A DNA stretch of 64,000 bases from Phycisphaerales bacterium (GCA_020847375.1 JADLCB010000003.1:434001-498000), one strand, 5' to 3'; shown: positions 8,256 to 16,997, numbered from the stretch's first letter. Program-made: numbers and translations. Notes: generated by a model not told the origin, from the sequence alone.

Positions 8256-9398
8256 ATGCCTGTACCGGTTGTTTATCAATCCCTGAAAGTTGATTCCCAG
8301 ACGCGAGCCCGGCTGGGTCAGGTGCATACGCCTCATGGTAGTTTTGATACGCCCGCCTTCATGCCCGTTGGCACTCAAGGCACGATCAAGGGGCTATTGC
8401 CCGATCATGTCCGCGCGACCGGTTCACAGTGCATATTGGCCAATACCTATCATCTGATGCTCCGCCCCGGGCCGCAGACGGTGGCAGAATTGGGGGATTT
8501 GCATCGATTTATGGCATGGGACGGGCCGATTTTGACCGATTCGGGCGGATTTCAAGTCTTTTCTCTGGCCGACATCAACAAAATTACGGATGAGGGGGTC
8601 ATTTTTAAGAGCCATATTGACGGGGCTATGATCGAGCTGACGCCGCAGCAGAGCATGTTTGTGCAAAACAAACTGGGGGCGGACATCATTATGATGTTTG
8701 ACGAGTGTCCGCCCGGCGATGCTCCACCAGCCTACCAGCAGCAGGCGGTGGTGCGGACGCTGCACTGGGCCAGGCAGTGTGTCAAGGCGCATGCCCGAGC
8801 GGATGAACAAGGGTTGTTCGGTATCGTTCAAGGCGGGGGCGATCTGGATTTGCGCGCCAAATGTGCAGCCGAATTGATCGATCTTGATCTGCCCGGCTAT
8901 GCCCTTGGTGGTCTGGCAGTGGGGGAGGGGTTTGGGACGATGCTTCAAGTGTTGGATCATACAACCGTCTTATTGCCGGCGGAAAAACCGCGATATTTGA
9001 TGGGTGTCGGGTTTCCGCGCGATATTGTGGCAGCGGTGGCGTCGGGGATTGATATGTTTGATTGTGTCCTGCCCACCCGCAACGGGCGCAACGCCTACGC
9101 CTTTACCAACACCGGCCCCATGCGCCTGCGCAACAGCCTATTTACCCGGGATGACCAACCCATTGAGGCCGCGTGCGACTGTTACGCCTGTCGCCATTTT
9201 TCCCGTGGGGCGATCCGTCATTACTTTTTCGCCGGCGAGATGCTTGGCCCCATCCTCGTTTCCCTGCATAATATCCGCTTCTACCAGCGGCTGATGGCGG
9301 ATATCCGTCAGTCGATAGCATCTGGCAGATTCGATCAGTTTAGGAAAAATGATCCGCGGGCGCATTTCGGTCCGTCGGAGCAGGCGGATCAGGTTTAA
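8256..9398 (+). CDS. tgt: Queuine/preQ1 tRNA-guanine transglycosylase
   Basis: Exchanges guanine-34 for preQ1 in GUN-anticodon tRNAs, in the queuosine pathway; queA, the next enzyme, is at 48361 in this window. It has 380 aa, the usual size. Recognisable blocks are TPAFMPVGTQGTIKGL, NTYHLMLRPG, LTDSGGFQVFSL with the general Asp, GIVQGG, GLAVGE, VLPTRNGRNAYAFT with the catalytic Asp region, and the zinc site CDCYACRHFSRGAIRHYF. The ATG at 8256 directly precedes the conserved first strand. A TTGTAC-18-TACGAT promoter-like pair (about 8213-8242) would give a very short leader. Confidence 0.96.
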   Translation: MPVPVVYQSLKVDSQTRARLGQVHTPHGSFDTPAFMPVGTQGTIKGLLPDHVRATGSQCILANTYHLMLRPGPQTVAELGDLHRFMAWDGPILTDSGGFQVFSLADINKITDEGVIFKSHIDGAMIELTPQQSMFVQNKLGADIIMMFDECPPGDAPPAYQQQAVVRTLHWARQCVKAHARADEQGLFGIVQGGGDLDLRAKCAAELIDLDLPGYALGGLAVGEGFGTMLQVLDHTTVLLPAEKPRYLMGVGFPRDIVAAVASGIDMFDCVLPTRNGRNAYAFTNTGPMRLRNSLFTRDDQPIEAACDCYACRHFSRGAIRHYFFAGEMLGPILVSLHNIRFYQRLMADIRQSIASGRFDQFRKNDPRAHFGPSEQADQV

Positions 9399-9501
9399 TG
9401 GTTCGGGTGTTGATCGTTGGGTTGATGTGACGCAGTGCGTATAAAGATGGCGCAGGGCGCGTCAAAAAGTTTTGTAAATTTCTTTATTGAAGGAGCATGA
9501 A

Positions 9502-10035
9502 TTGAATTCGATCTTATTTGTGGCTCAGGCAACGGCTCAAGATGCTGCCCCGGCAGCCACCTCCACGGATGCGCCGGCTGCGGCACCAGCCGCCGCCCCC
9601 ACGGCAACCCCGCCAACTGCGGCGGATGCGGCAGCACCGGCTGCTCAGCAGGTGCAAAATGCCGTTCAAGAACATGCGGCGGATCAGCAGCAGTCCATCA
9701 CCCAGGCTGATGGCACGACGCCGCCGCCTGCGCCCAAGACCGAACCACCCAGTCTGTTCAGCGGGCCGTGGGTTCCTCTGCTGCTGGGCATCGTCGTGCT
9801 CTACTTCTTTGTCTTCCGTTCCAAGCGCAACGAAGACCGCAAGCGCAAGGACATGCTCGCGCAGCTCAAGCGCGGCGACCGGGTGCAGACCATCGGCGGT
9901 ATTCTGGGCAGCGTGGTCGAAGCCAATGAGACCAGCGTGCTGCTGAAGGTGGACGAAAGCTCCAATGCCAAGATTCGATTTTCGCGTTCAGCCGTGCATC
10001 GTGTGATGACCGAGGAAAAGACCGACGCCAAGTGA
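9502..10035 (+). CDS. yajC: Preprotein translocase subunit YajC
   Basis: Single-pass inner-membrane accessory subunit of SecDF-YajC. About 177 aa, longer than the usual 85-110 because of an Ala/Pro/Gln-rich N-terminal extension of about 85 residues. The core follows: membrane helix PWVPLLLGIVVLYFFVF, basic RSKRNEDRKRKDMLAQLKRG, then GDRVQTIGGILGSVV and VLLKVDE. The start is a TTG at 9502 with AAGGAG (9490-9495) six bases before it. An ATG at 9497 inside the same site reads ATG AAT TGA and stops at once. secDF lies 200 bp downstream in the same direction, the classic yajC-secDF order. Confidence 0.92.
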   Translation: MNSILFVAQATAQDAAPAATSTDAPAAAPAAAPTATPPTAADAAAPAAQQVQNAVQEHAADQQQSITQADGTTPPPAPKTEPPSLFSGPWVPLLLGIVVLYFFVFRSKRNEDRKRKDMLAQLKRGDRVQTIGGILGSVVEANETSVLLKVDESSNAKIRFSRSAVHRVMTEEKTDAK

Positions 10036-10089
10036 ACGCGCGGAGGGTAAAACGGCCAGCCAGCCGCCGGCGGAACGAGTGAAGAAAAA

Positions 10090-10161
10090 ATGATTGATGC
10101 AGTTGTCTGGCTGCGTTGGATGACATCACCTGCTATTGTGTTGGCCGGTGTTGTCGCTTGA
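10090..10161 (+). CDS. Possible 23-residue hydrophobic leader peptide upstream of secDF
   Basis: Short frame MIDAVVWLRWMTSPAIVLAG plus VVA, lying in the 200-bp yajC-secDF spacer. There is no strong Shine-Dalgarno: only GTGAAG precedes the ATG, and a separate GGAGGG at 10042-10047 has no start codon after it. It is reported because its codons cover the 5' arm of a stable hairpin (10118-10182) and its stop sits in the loop, an arrangement typical of translated regulatory leaders. At 23 residues it is too short to emerge from the ribosome tunnel like SecM or VemP. It may be chance. Confidence 0.22.
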   Translation: MIDAVVWLRWMTSPAIVLAGVVA

Positions 10162-10212
10162 TTGCAGCAGGTCAGGTCATCCGCTGGTGGGTTGACCCAT
10201 GATCTGTCAACC
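10118..10212 (+). promoter_or_regulatory. Two-hairpin leader before secDF
   Basis: Stem 1: GGATGAC (10118-10124) pairs with GTCATCC (10176-10182) and, after a symmetric 4x4 internal loop, CCTGCT (10129-10134) pairs with AGCAGG (10166-10171). Stem 2: GGTTGAC (10190-10196) pairs with GTCAACC (10206-10212). All pairs are perfect. The second hairpin ends 25 bases before the secDF ATG. No U-run follows either stem, so translational control or RNA processing is more likely than termination. Confidence 0.5.
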
Positions 10213-10237
10213 GTGTAGTGCCTGACGAGTATTTCCC

Positions 10238-13200
10238 ATGCCGACCAAACTTTCCGGCCGTTTTACGTTAATCGCCATCCTAACCCTGGTGGCGCTGTTC
10301 GGGCTGCCCTTTATCGGGGGCGGCATTTTCCCGATCGGCCACCTGCTGGATAGCAGCATCCCCTGGGCGCAAAAGGTCAATCTCAAGCCGGGCATTGATA
10401 TGGTGGGCGGCACCAGCCTGCTGTATGAGATCAAAATGCCCGATGGGGCGCAGTCCAGCGAAAGTGTCGTCAAGGATGTGATGCAATCGCTCAAGCGGCG
10501 CGTCGATCCTGATGGCACGAAAAACCTGGTCTGGCGACCGCAGGGCACCACGAGGCTGGAAATCCAACTACCGCTGACCGCCAGCAGCGAAGGCGCGGAG
10601 GAAATTCGTCAGCAGTACCTGGCTGCCCGTCAGCAGCTCGAACGGTTGAATGTGCGTGTGATCCGCGTGCAGGCCATCCTCAAGGATGCGCGGCTTAGTC
10701 CCGAGCAGCGCCAGCAGCATCTGATGGCGCTGGCGCATGACAGCCAGAGTCGCCAGAAACTATTCACCGAGTTGCTGGACGTGGCGCGTCAGCGACAGGA
10801 GGCGAAGCAGGCATTTGAGTCAGGAGCTGATCCGCAGGCGTTCAAGAAAGACGTGCCGCTGGCGGCGCAGGAAACCAAACTGCTGCAGCAGGTTGAATCG
10901 ACCAACCTGATGCCGGGAACGCTGGAGACCATTCTTGATCTGCCCGCGGCCGAACGGCAGAAGCAGCTTCAAGCCCGTCAGGAACAACTGGCGGATTTCC
11001 CGTCGATGCAGCAGGCGATCACCGGTTATGTCGCAGCTTGGGACAAGTACGAAAAGGTGCGCGACAACCTGGACGCCGGCGCTGAACTCAAGCGCTTGTT
11101 GCGCGGTTCGGGCGTCTTGTCGTTCCATATTCTGGCCGATGACATTTCATCGGATCGGCGCGCGGAGATGGCGCGCCGTCTGGAGGAGCGCGGGCCGGTG
11201 GCTTCTGCAACCGATGACCTGCGCTGGTTTGAGGTGGACAATCCCCAGCAGTTTGACCGCGGCGCGCTGACGCAGACCTACGGCGGCAAGCAGTATGTGC
11301 TGCTTTATCTGTCCGCGGATAAATCAATGGTCAACCGCGAGGGCGAACCACGCTGGGCACTGGAACGCGCCTGGACCGGGCGCGAAGGCAGCATCGGTGT
11401 GTCGCGCGTGGTCAACTTCCGTTTTGATGCGGTGGGGGCCAAGCGGTTTGCTGATCTGACGGGCCGCAATCAAGGTCGCGCTTTGGCGATTGTGCTGGAC
11501 AGCGGCGTGATCAGTGCCCCCAACATCCGCAACGCCATTACCGGCGGGCAGGGTTATATCGAGGGGGGCAACAACGGTTTCAGCCCGACGGAATTGAATT
11601 ATCTGGTCAACACCCTCAGCGCCGGTTCCCTGCCAGCCCAGCTTAGCGATGAACCAATCAGCGAGCGCACTGTCGGCCCGCAGTTGGGCGCCGACAACCT
11701 CCGGGCTGGGTTTATTGCCTGTATTGCCGGTCTGGCCCTGACGGCGATATTTCTGATTGGTTATTACTATCTCAGCGGATTGGTCGCAACGCTGGCGATT
11801 GTGCTGAACCTGATCCTGCTGTTGGGCGTGATGGCAGCCTTCGATGCGACCTTCACCCTGCCCGGCGTGGCGGGTGTGGTCCTGACACTGGGCATGTCTG
11901 TCGATGCCAATGTGCTGATTTATGAACGATTGCGCGAGGAGCAGAAGCTGGGGTTGTCGATTCGCCAGGCACTGCGCAACGGCTACGACCGCGCCTGGTC
12001 GGCGATTGTTGACTCCAACGTGACGACCCTGATTACCGCGCTGGTGCTCTGGTATTTTGGCAGCGAGGAAGTTCGCGGGTTTGGTCTGACCCTGGTGATC
12101 GGTCTGACCACCTCGATGTTCACCGCGCTGTATGTCACCAAAACAATTTTCGCCTTCCTTCTCAAGTACACCAAGCTGCAGAATCTCAGTTCGTTGCCGG
12201 TGACATTCCCGCGCTGGGATCGGCTGATCACCCCGCGCATCGACTGGCTGGCCAAGACCCGCTATTTCGTCACGTTCAGCCTGTTGTTCATCATCGGTGG
12301 CTGCGCAGCCTTGGGCTGGCAGTTCAAACAGGGCAACATGTTTGATATCGAGTTCGCCTCGGGAACCAGCGTGACGTTTGATCTGAATCAGCCCATGGAT
12401 CAGTCCGCGGTGCGCAAGATCATCAATCAGGCCAGCAGCGAACATCCCAACGTTCTGCCCAGCCCCAGTGTTGTGTCGGTGGGAAGCGATAAGCGCAGCT
12501 ACGAAGTCGTCACCCCCAATCCCAATTCCGCGCAAGTTCAGGATGTGATCCGCACCGCGATGCGCGAACATCTGACGACGACACCCAAGCTCAGTTTCAC
12601 GGGCATGGATCAGACGCCGCAGGAGGCGATGACGCGCGGGACGATTGTTCCCATCGAAAGTGAAACTCAGGAGATTGCCGGTTTTGTCCCGGCTGATCTG
12701 GCTGACCATATCGGCGGGGCAGCCATTATTCTTCAGAACCTTCAGCCGCAACTCAGCGCCCAGGCGATGGAGTCGCGCTTGAATCGCTTCCGTCTGCTGC
12801 CCGGCAGTGCCGGCGAGGCTGAAACCTTCCGCGAGTTTGATGTGGATGTTTCGCCCGAAGGTACCGCAGTGGTGCTCGTTTCCGATCCATCATTGACGTA
12901 CAACGCCAATCCCGAGCGCTGGTTGAATGAGATCGTCGCCCCGATGTGGCGGTTGACGGTTGATGCCTCGCACTGGCAATCAGATCTTCAGCGTGTGACC
13001 AACTTTGATCCGCAGGTGGCCGGTGAAACCGCGCGCGACGCCGTGTTGGCGGTTGTGCTGTCGATCCTGGTCATCATGGCGTACATCTGGTTCCGTTTCG
13101 GCGATCTGCGTTACGCCACCGCCACCATTGTTTCGCTGGCGCATGACGTGGGCTTTTCGCTGGCAGCGGTGGGTTTTGCCCATGTGCTGGCCAATACCGC

Positions 13201-13624
13201 CATAGGCGACTGGATGATGGTCGAACCGTTCCGGGTTGATTTGAACATGGTGGCAGCGGTTCTGACCGTGCTGGGCTGGTCGATGAATGACACCGTGGTT
13301 ATTTTTGACCGCATCCGTGAAAACCGCGGCAAGTACGGTCATCTCAGCCGCCAGGTCGTTAATGATTCGATCAACCAGACCATGCCGCGCACCCTGCTCA
13401 CGGGCGGTACAACCATCCTCAGTATTTTTGTGATGTATGTTTTTGGCGGTCCGGGGATTCATGGCTTTACTTTTGTGATGCTTGTTGGCATTATCGGTGG
13501 CACCTATTCGTCTGTGGCCATCGCTTCCCCGGCTTTGATGTACGGTATTAGCGATAGTGCCCGGGATCGTTCATCTGGCCCTGCGGCTGAACCTATGCAG
13601 GTTGGTTCAATCAGCGGGCAATAA
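10238..13624 (+). CDS. secDF: Fused protein-export subunit SecD-SecF
   Basis: Proton-driven inner-membrane helper of SecYEG that pulls exported proteins into the periplasm. One 1128-aa chain contains both subunits. SecD part (about 1-640): TM1 near residues 8-30, the P1 head beginning GIDMVGGTSLLYEI (about 50), then five helices with the D4 motif GMSVDANVLIYERLREE (about 552). SecF part (about 665-1128): TM7, FDIEFASGTSVTFDL (about 701), the P4 domain, then helices with GWSMNDTVVIFDRIRENRGK (about 1012). P1 carries a Gln/Glu-rich, probably coiled-coil insertion at about residues 115-285. P4 is about 230 residues, roughly twice the E. coli size. The gene follows yajC with a structured 200-bp leader between them. 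Start ATG 10238. Confidence 0.95.
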   Translation: MPTKLSGRFTLIAILTLVALFGLPFIGGGIFPIGHLLDSSIPWAQKVNLKPGIDMVGGTSLLYEIKMPDGAQSSESVVKDVMQSLKRRVDPDGTKNLVWRPQGTTRLEIQLPLTASSEGAEEIRQQYLAARQQLERLNVRVIRVQAILKDARLSPEQRQQHLMALAHDSQSRQKLFTELLDVARQRQEAKQAFESGADPQAFKKDVPLAAQETKLLQQVESTNLMPGTLETILDLPAAERQKQLQARQEQLADFPSMQQAITGYVAAWDKYEKVRDNLDAGAELKRLLRGSGVLSFHILADDISSDRRAEMARRLEERGPVASATDDLRWFEVDNPQQFDRGALTQTYGGKQYVLLYLSADKSMVNREGEPRWALERAWTGREGSIGVSRVVNFRFDAVGAKRFADLTGRNQGRALAIVLDSGVISAPNIRNAITGGQGYIEGGNNGFSPTELNYLVNTLSAGSLPAQLSDEPISERTVGPQLGADNLRAGFIACIAGLALTAIFLIGYYYLSGLVATLAIVLNLILLLGVMAAFDATFTLPGVAGVVLTLGMSVDANVLIYERLREEQKLGLSIRQALRNGYDRAWSAIVDSNVTTLITALVLWYFGSEEVRGFGLTLVIGLTTSMFTALYVTKTIFAFLLKYTKLQNLSSLPVTFPRWDRLITPRIDWLAKTRYFVTFSLLFIIGGCAALGWQFKQGNMFDIEFASGTSVTFDLNQPMDQSAVRKIINQASSEHPNVLPSPSVVSVGSDKRSYEVVTPNPNSAQVQDVIRTAMREHLTTTPKLSFTGMDQTPQEAMTRGTIVPIESETQEIAGFVPADLADHIGGAAIILQNLQPQLSAQAMESRLNRFRLLPGSAGEAETFREFDVDVSPEGTAVVLVSDPSLTYNANPERWLNEIVAPMWRLTVDASHWQSDLQRVTNFDPQVAGETARDAVLAVVLSILVIMAYIWFRFGDLRYATATIVSLAHDVGFSLAAVGFAHVLANTAIGDWMMVEPFRVDLNMVAAVLTVLGWSMNDTVVIFDRIRENRGKYGHLSRQVVNDSINQTMPRTLLTGGTTILSIFVMYVFGGPGIHGFTFVMLVGIIGGTYSSVAIASPALMYGISDSARDRSSGPAAEPMQVGSISGQ

Positions 13625-13705
13625 ATTCTGCAGGCACTTGGGTTGGCAATGGGCTTAAACTCAAGGTGCTGATGGGTTGATACCTGCAGGGAAGGAGTCC
13701 CTCCC

Positions 13706-14605
13706 ATGCGCAAGGACGTGCGATTCGGTTTGACCATCGGCGCCATACTGCTGGCGGTTATCGTTGTTTATATTCTGGTTGTCCCTTCCGATCGCCCCAA
13801 GGGGGTGACGCTGGAGACGTTGAATCCCGATGGTTCGGTTGCCGCTTCGGTGGATGCACCGGGCGATGCCGATACGGCGGGCGCCACCAGCCAAACTCCT
13901 GCGCCCGGACCGATTGCCGACCAAACTGCCCAGCCGGCGCAGCAGGCAGATCAGACCACCTCGCCACAATTAACCCGTACACCGCAAGCTGAAGCATCCT
14001 CTGACGTGGACTGGGCGTCATTGCTCTATCGTAATCAGGCGGCTGCCGTCGAGACGCGCAAAGCGGACAACAACGCTGCAGCCCCCACGCCTGCCCAGAC
14101 TCCGGTCGTGGATCAGAATAATTTTCCCCTGGCCAATCAACCTGCTGTTGACAGTGCGCCGGTGCTGCCCGCTGCGCCGGTCAACCAACCTGCTGCCGCC
14201 GCGAACCAGACGTACACGGTGCAGTCCGGCGACAGTCTCTGGACGATTGCCCAGAAGACCTACGGCGATGGCAGCTATCATGCCAGCATCGCTGCTGCCA
14301 ATCCCGGCGTGGATTCCAATCACCTGAAAATTGGACAGGTGCTGCAACTGCCCGCCCAGACGACCCTGTCGAATAAACCTCTGGCCACCCGCGAAGCTGC
14401 CGCGCCTGCGACAATCGACGCCAGCCGTCAGTACCGTGTTCAGTCGGGCGATAGCCTCTATCGCATTGCCCAGAAACTTTATGGCAACGGCCAGATGGCG
14501 GATGAACTGTATCAGACCAATCGTCAGACCATCGGGGCTGATCCTGCCAAACTGAAGGTGGGCATGGTATTGCAACTGCCCAAGGCCCCGACGGCTGGCA
14601 ACTAA
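13706..14605 (+). CDS. Membrane-anchored protein with two C-terminal LysM domains
   Basis: 299 aa. An N-terminal membrane helix (FGLTIGAILLAVIVVYILVV) is followed by about 140 residues rich in Ala, Pro, Gln and Thr, probably an extended periplasmic linker. Two LysM peptidoglycan-binding modules follow at about residues 170-217 (TVQSGDSLWTIAQKTYGDGS) and about 243-293 (YRVQSGDSLYRIAQKLYGNG). No catalytic domain is present, so a structural or scaffolding role at the cell wall is inferred. AAGGAG sits about nine bases before the ATG, supporting the start. It follows secDF closely on the same strand but encodes an unrelated function. Confidence 0.85.
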   Translation: MRKDVRFGLTIGAILLAVIVVYILVVPSDRPKGVTLETLNPDGSVAASVDAPGDADTAGATSQTPAPGPIADQTAQPAQQADQTTSPQLTRTPQAEASSDVDWASLLYRNQAAAVETRKADNNAAAPTPAQTPVVDQNNFPLANQPAVDSAPVLPAAPVNQPAAAANQTYTVQSGDSLWTIAQKTYGDGSYHASIAAANPGVDSNHLKIGQVLQLPAQTTLSNKPLATREAAAPATIDASRQYRVQSGDSLYRIAQKLYGNGQMADELYQTNRQTIGADPAKLKVGMVLQLPKAPTAGN

Positions 14606-14714
14606 CCGCATCACGGGTGCATGGGTGGTATCGTTCGTTCTAATGCCCTTGGACGCGATGCAAGCAGATTCAGCCGTATTCGGTCACTTTTTTGAGAAAG
14701 TGGTGGGTTGATAC

Positions 14715-14743
14715 TTCTCAGCCGCTGTGGCGAAGTCTATAAT
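14715..14743 (+). promoter_or_regulatory. Promoter of the TatA-type gene
   Basis: TTCTCA (14715-14720), a 17-base spacer and a perfect TATAAT (14738-14743). The -10 box overlaps the first in-frame ATG (14742), so transcription should begin about 14750, right at the second ATG (14751). This suggests a leaderless message. Confidence 0.45.
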
Positions 14744-14750
14744 GATTCCC

Positions 14751-14969
14751 ATGCAATCAATGCTCGCACTGATCTCCTGGCCTGGCCCGTTTGAAATGTT
14801 TGTGATTGCGGGGATCGGGCTGCTTATTTTCGGCCGCCGCCTGCCCGAGGTTGGACGCAGCATCGGCAAGACGATTGTTGAGTTCAAAAAAGGGATGCGC
14901 GAAATTGAAGAAATGCCGGCTGACGATCAACCTGCCAAAAAACTCCCGGAAAAACAGGATCAAGGCTGA
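14751..14969 (+). CDS. tatA: Twin-arginine translocase subunit TatA/TatE family
   Basis: Small pore-forming Tat subunit, about 72 aa: short N-terminal membrane helix (GPFEMFVIAGIGLLIFG), the FGRRLPEVGRSIGK hinge typical of TatA, an amphipathic helix (TIVEFKKGMREIEEM) and a charged tail. The TatA versus TatB assignment rests on size and the short tail. In-frame starts exist at 14727 (GTG), 14742, 14751 and 14760. Start 14751 is chosen because a perfect TATAAT overlaps 14742; no clear ribosome-binding site helps. The matching tatC lies alone at 53254-54273, so the Tat genes are scattered. Confidence 0.88.
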   Translation: MQSMLALISWPGPFEMFVIAGIGLLIFGRRLPEVGRSIGKTIVEFKKGMREIEEMPADDQPAKKLPEKQDQG

Positions 14970-15117
14970 ACGAATCGTTCTGCTGAGGCTGGTTTGAGCG
15001 CGTGCGCCAAGCATCGGGTGGGGTTGTTAATTTCAGGTGCGGGCAATTCCGATCAGGAGAAAACTCTAGCATTTCACGTCACAGGTCCGATAATGGGTTA
15101 GTGGCACGGAGGCCGTG

Positions 15118-16182
15118 TTGAGTGACGTACTGGATCAATCCGAAGTAGATGCTTTGCTGGCAGCAGTGGATAGCGGACAGGTTCACGCTGAATCGCCCGC
15201 CCGCGGTGCGCCTCAGCGCGTCTTTGGGGCGCGGGGGAAAGTCAGTGCTGAAGTCCATACCTACGATTTCAAACGTCCTGAGCGTGTTTCCAAGGATCAG
15301 ATGCGCGCTCTGGAAGCCCTGCACGAAGGTTTTGGCCGGAATTTTGGGGCTGCGTTGTCCGGTTACCTGCGGACGATTGTTGAAGTGTCCGTCGCGCATA
15401 TCGAGCAGTTGACCTATGCCGAGTTTATCCACTCCCTGCCCAACCCGACGTGTTTTAATCTGCTTAAAAGCGAACAGTGGGATGGGCAGTTGTGTCTGGA
15501 AATCAGCCCGCTGATCATCTATCCGATCATTGATCGTCTGCTGGGAGGTTCCAACGCTGATCTGTTTATTCCCCAGCGGCCGCTGACACAAATCGAGCAG
15601 CGGCTGGTTCAGCGCATCACCGACCGGGCAATGCACCACCTCAGCGAGGCCTGGACAAACCTGCTGCCCGTCACCTTTGAGTTGCATGATTTTGAGAGCA
15701 ACCCTCAACTGGTGCAGATTGTCCCGCCGAACGAAACCGTGGTGGTTGTCAGTTTTGAACTCAAACTGGGCAGCCGTGCCGGTACGATGAGCTTGTGCAT
15801 ACCCTATAACGTGATCGAGCCGTTTATGAGTGTTCTGGCCGCCCAGAACTGGTTCAGCTATCAGAAAAAAGGTGGTCAGGAAGACAGCCAGCGCCGGTTG
15901 ACGTACAACCTCGGCAGTGCCCAGGTCGAAGGACGGGCTTTCCTGGCGCAAACCGCCATTCGTCTCAGTGAGCTGATGGGCTTGCAGGTGGGGGACATTA
16001 TCACCACGGACAAGCCGGCAACCGGCGATGTGCTGATGCAGGTAGAAGGGCGCAATAAATTTCGTGGTCAACTCGGACAATATCGGGGTAAACTGGCGGT
16101 GCGCGTAACGCGCCTGTGTGAGAATTCACTTCAATCGATGGCGGGGAGCGAATCAAACTCATCATCGCCGGCCGCCGGATGA
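15118..16182 (+). CDS. fliM: Flagellar motor switch protein FliM
   Basis: Component of the C-ring that sets flagellar rotation direction. About 354 aa, the usual length. The N-terminus SDVLDQSEVDALLAAV is the conserved CheY-P-binding peptide of FliM. The middle domain runs about 50-250 (NFGAALSGYLR, FINSLP-like FIHSLPNPT, LLGGSN, LTQIEQRLVQRI). A C-terminal SPOA domain ends the protein (LQVGDIITTDKP, GQYRGKLAVRVT). The TTG at 15118 is preferred over the GTG at 15115 because GGAGG ends five bases before it and it yields the family start MSDVL. No other flagellar gene is in the window; fliM sits between tatA and a CPBP protease. Confidence 0.92.
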   Translation: MSDVLDQSEVDALLAAVDSGQVHAESPARGAPQRVFGARGKVSAEVHTYDFKRPERVSKDQMRALEALHEGFGRNFGAALSGYLRTIVEVSVAHIEQLTYAEFIHSLPNPTCFNLLKSEQWDGQLCLEISPLIIYPIIDRLLGGSNADLFIPQRPLTQIEQRLVQRITDRAMHHLSEAWTNLLPVTFELHDFESNPQLVQIVPPNETVVVVSFELKLGSRAGTMSLCIPYNVIEPFMSVLAAQNWFSYQKKGGQEDSQRRLTYNLGSAQVEGRAFLAQTAIRLSELMGLQVGDIITTDKPATGDVLMQVEGRNKFRGQLGQYRGKLAVRVTRLCENSLQSMAGSESNSSSPAAG

Positions 16183-16212
16183 TGTGCGCAAAATGATCGC
16201 ACCGATCAGATT

Positions 16213-16983
16213 ATGACTCAAACTGCCCGCCAGTCATCTTCAAAATCAGCCTCATCCACCGGCCGACAGAATTTGCTGATCCCGGCATCATATTTTCGGG
16301 CGTCCGAACGACCGCTGGCGAGTTTGTTTTTTGTCCTGCCGTTCCTGCTGATCTATGAACTGGGTTCCCATGTTTTTCAACTGGATCAGATAAGATTTGA
16401 ATTGGTGGCCTTTCGGTTGGCGCGTCAATTTTTTCTATTTTTTGGCGCTACCGGACGATTTATCCCGGCGCTGGCGGTGGTTGGCGTTCTGCTCACCTGG
16501 CATATCGCCCGAAAAGATGGCTGGAAGGTGCGACCCGGCACGTTGGTCGGTATGACAATCGAATCAATCCTCCTGGGCATGCCATTGATTCTGGCCTGTC
16601 TGGCGCTGGCGCATTATCTTCCTCTGGCGGGTCTCAAGGGGGAAATGCAGGCCGGCATTATAATTTCTTTGGGCGCAGGCATTTATGAGGAGATGATTTT
16701 TCGCCTCTTCGCCATGACACTGCTGAGCCTGCTGCTGGTGGACGTGCTCAAATTGCGCCATTCTGTAGCGGTTGTAGTGATTGTGCTGGTTCCGGCATTG
16801 CTTTTTTCCGGATATCACTATCTGGGCGATGAGCATTTTGCCGTGGGAAGTTTCATATTTCGCTGTCTGGCCGGTCTTTATTTCGGGGTGATTTTCATGG
16901 CCAGAGGCTTTGGCGTAACTGCTGGTTCTCACGCAGCTTACGACATCTGGATTATTGGGCTGGCAGCGTGGTTTTCGGGGTAA
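16213..16983 (+). CDS. CPBP-family intramembrane protease (Abi/CAAX type)
   Basis: 256-aa polytopic membrane protein. The family motifs are present: EEMIFRLF (the EExxFR glutamates, about residues 159-160), SGYHYLGD with the first His, and GSHAAYDIW with the second His in the last helix. Bacterial members are linked to prenyl-type processing, bacteriocin immunity or membrane proteolysis; the substrate cannot be told here. About six to seven hydrophobic helices are visible. It follows fliM by 30 bases and may share its transcript. A strong -10 box and leader RNA for the next gene follow its stop. Confidence 0.85.
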   Translation: MTQTARQSSSKSASSTGRQNLLIPASYFRASERPLASLFFVLPFLLIYELGSHVFQLDQIRFELVAFRLARQFFLFFGATGRFIPALAVVGVLLTWHIARKDGWKVRPGTLVGMTIESILLGMPLILACLALAHYLPLAGLKGEMQAGIIISLGAGIYEEMIFRLFAMTLLSLLLVDVLKLRHSVAVVVIVLVPALLFSGYHYLGDEHFAVGSFIFRCLAGLYFGVIFMARGFGVTAGSHAAYDIWIIGLAAWFSG

Positions 16984-16997
16984 ATTCAATTTTTTTC

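Noticed and set aside
11324-12751. 475-aa open frame antisense to secDF
   Set aside because: It mirrors codon structure of the sense gene, has no ribosome-binding site or recognisable domain, and secDF is certain.
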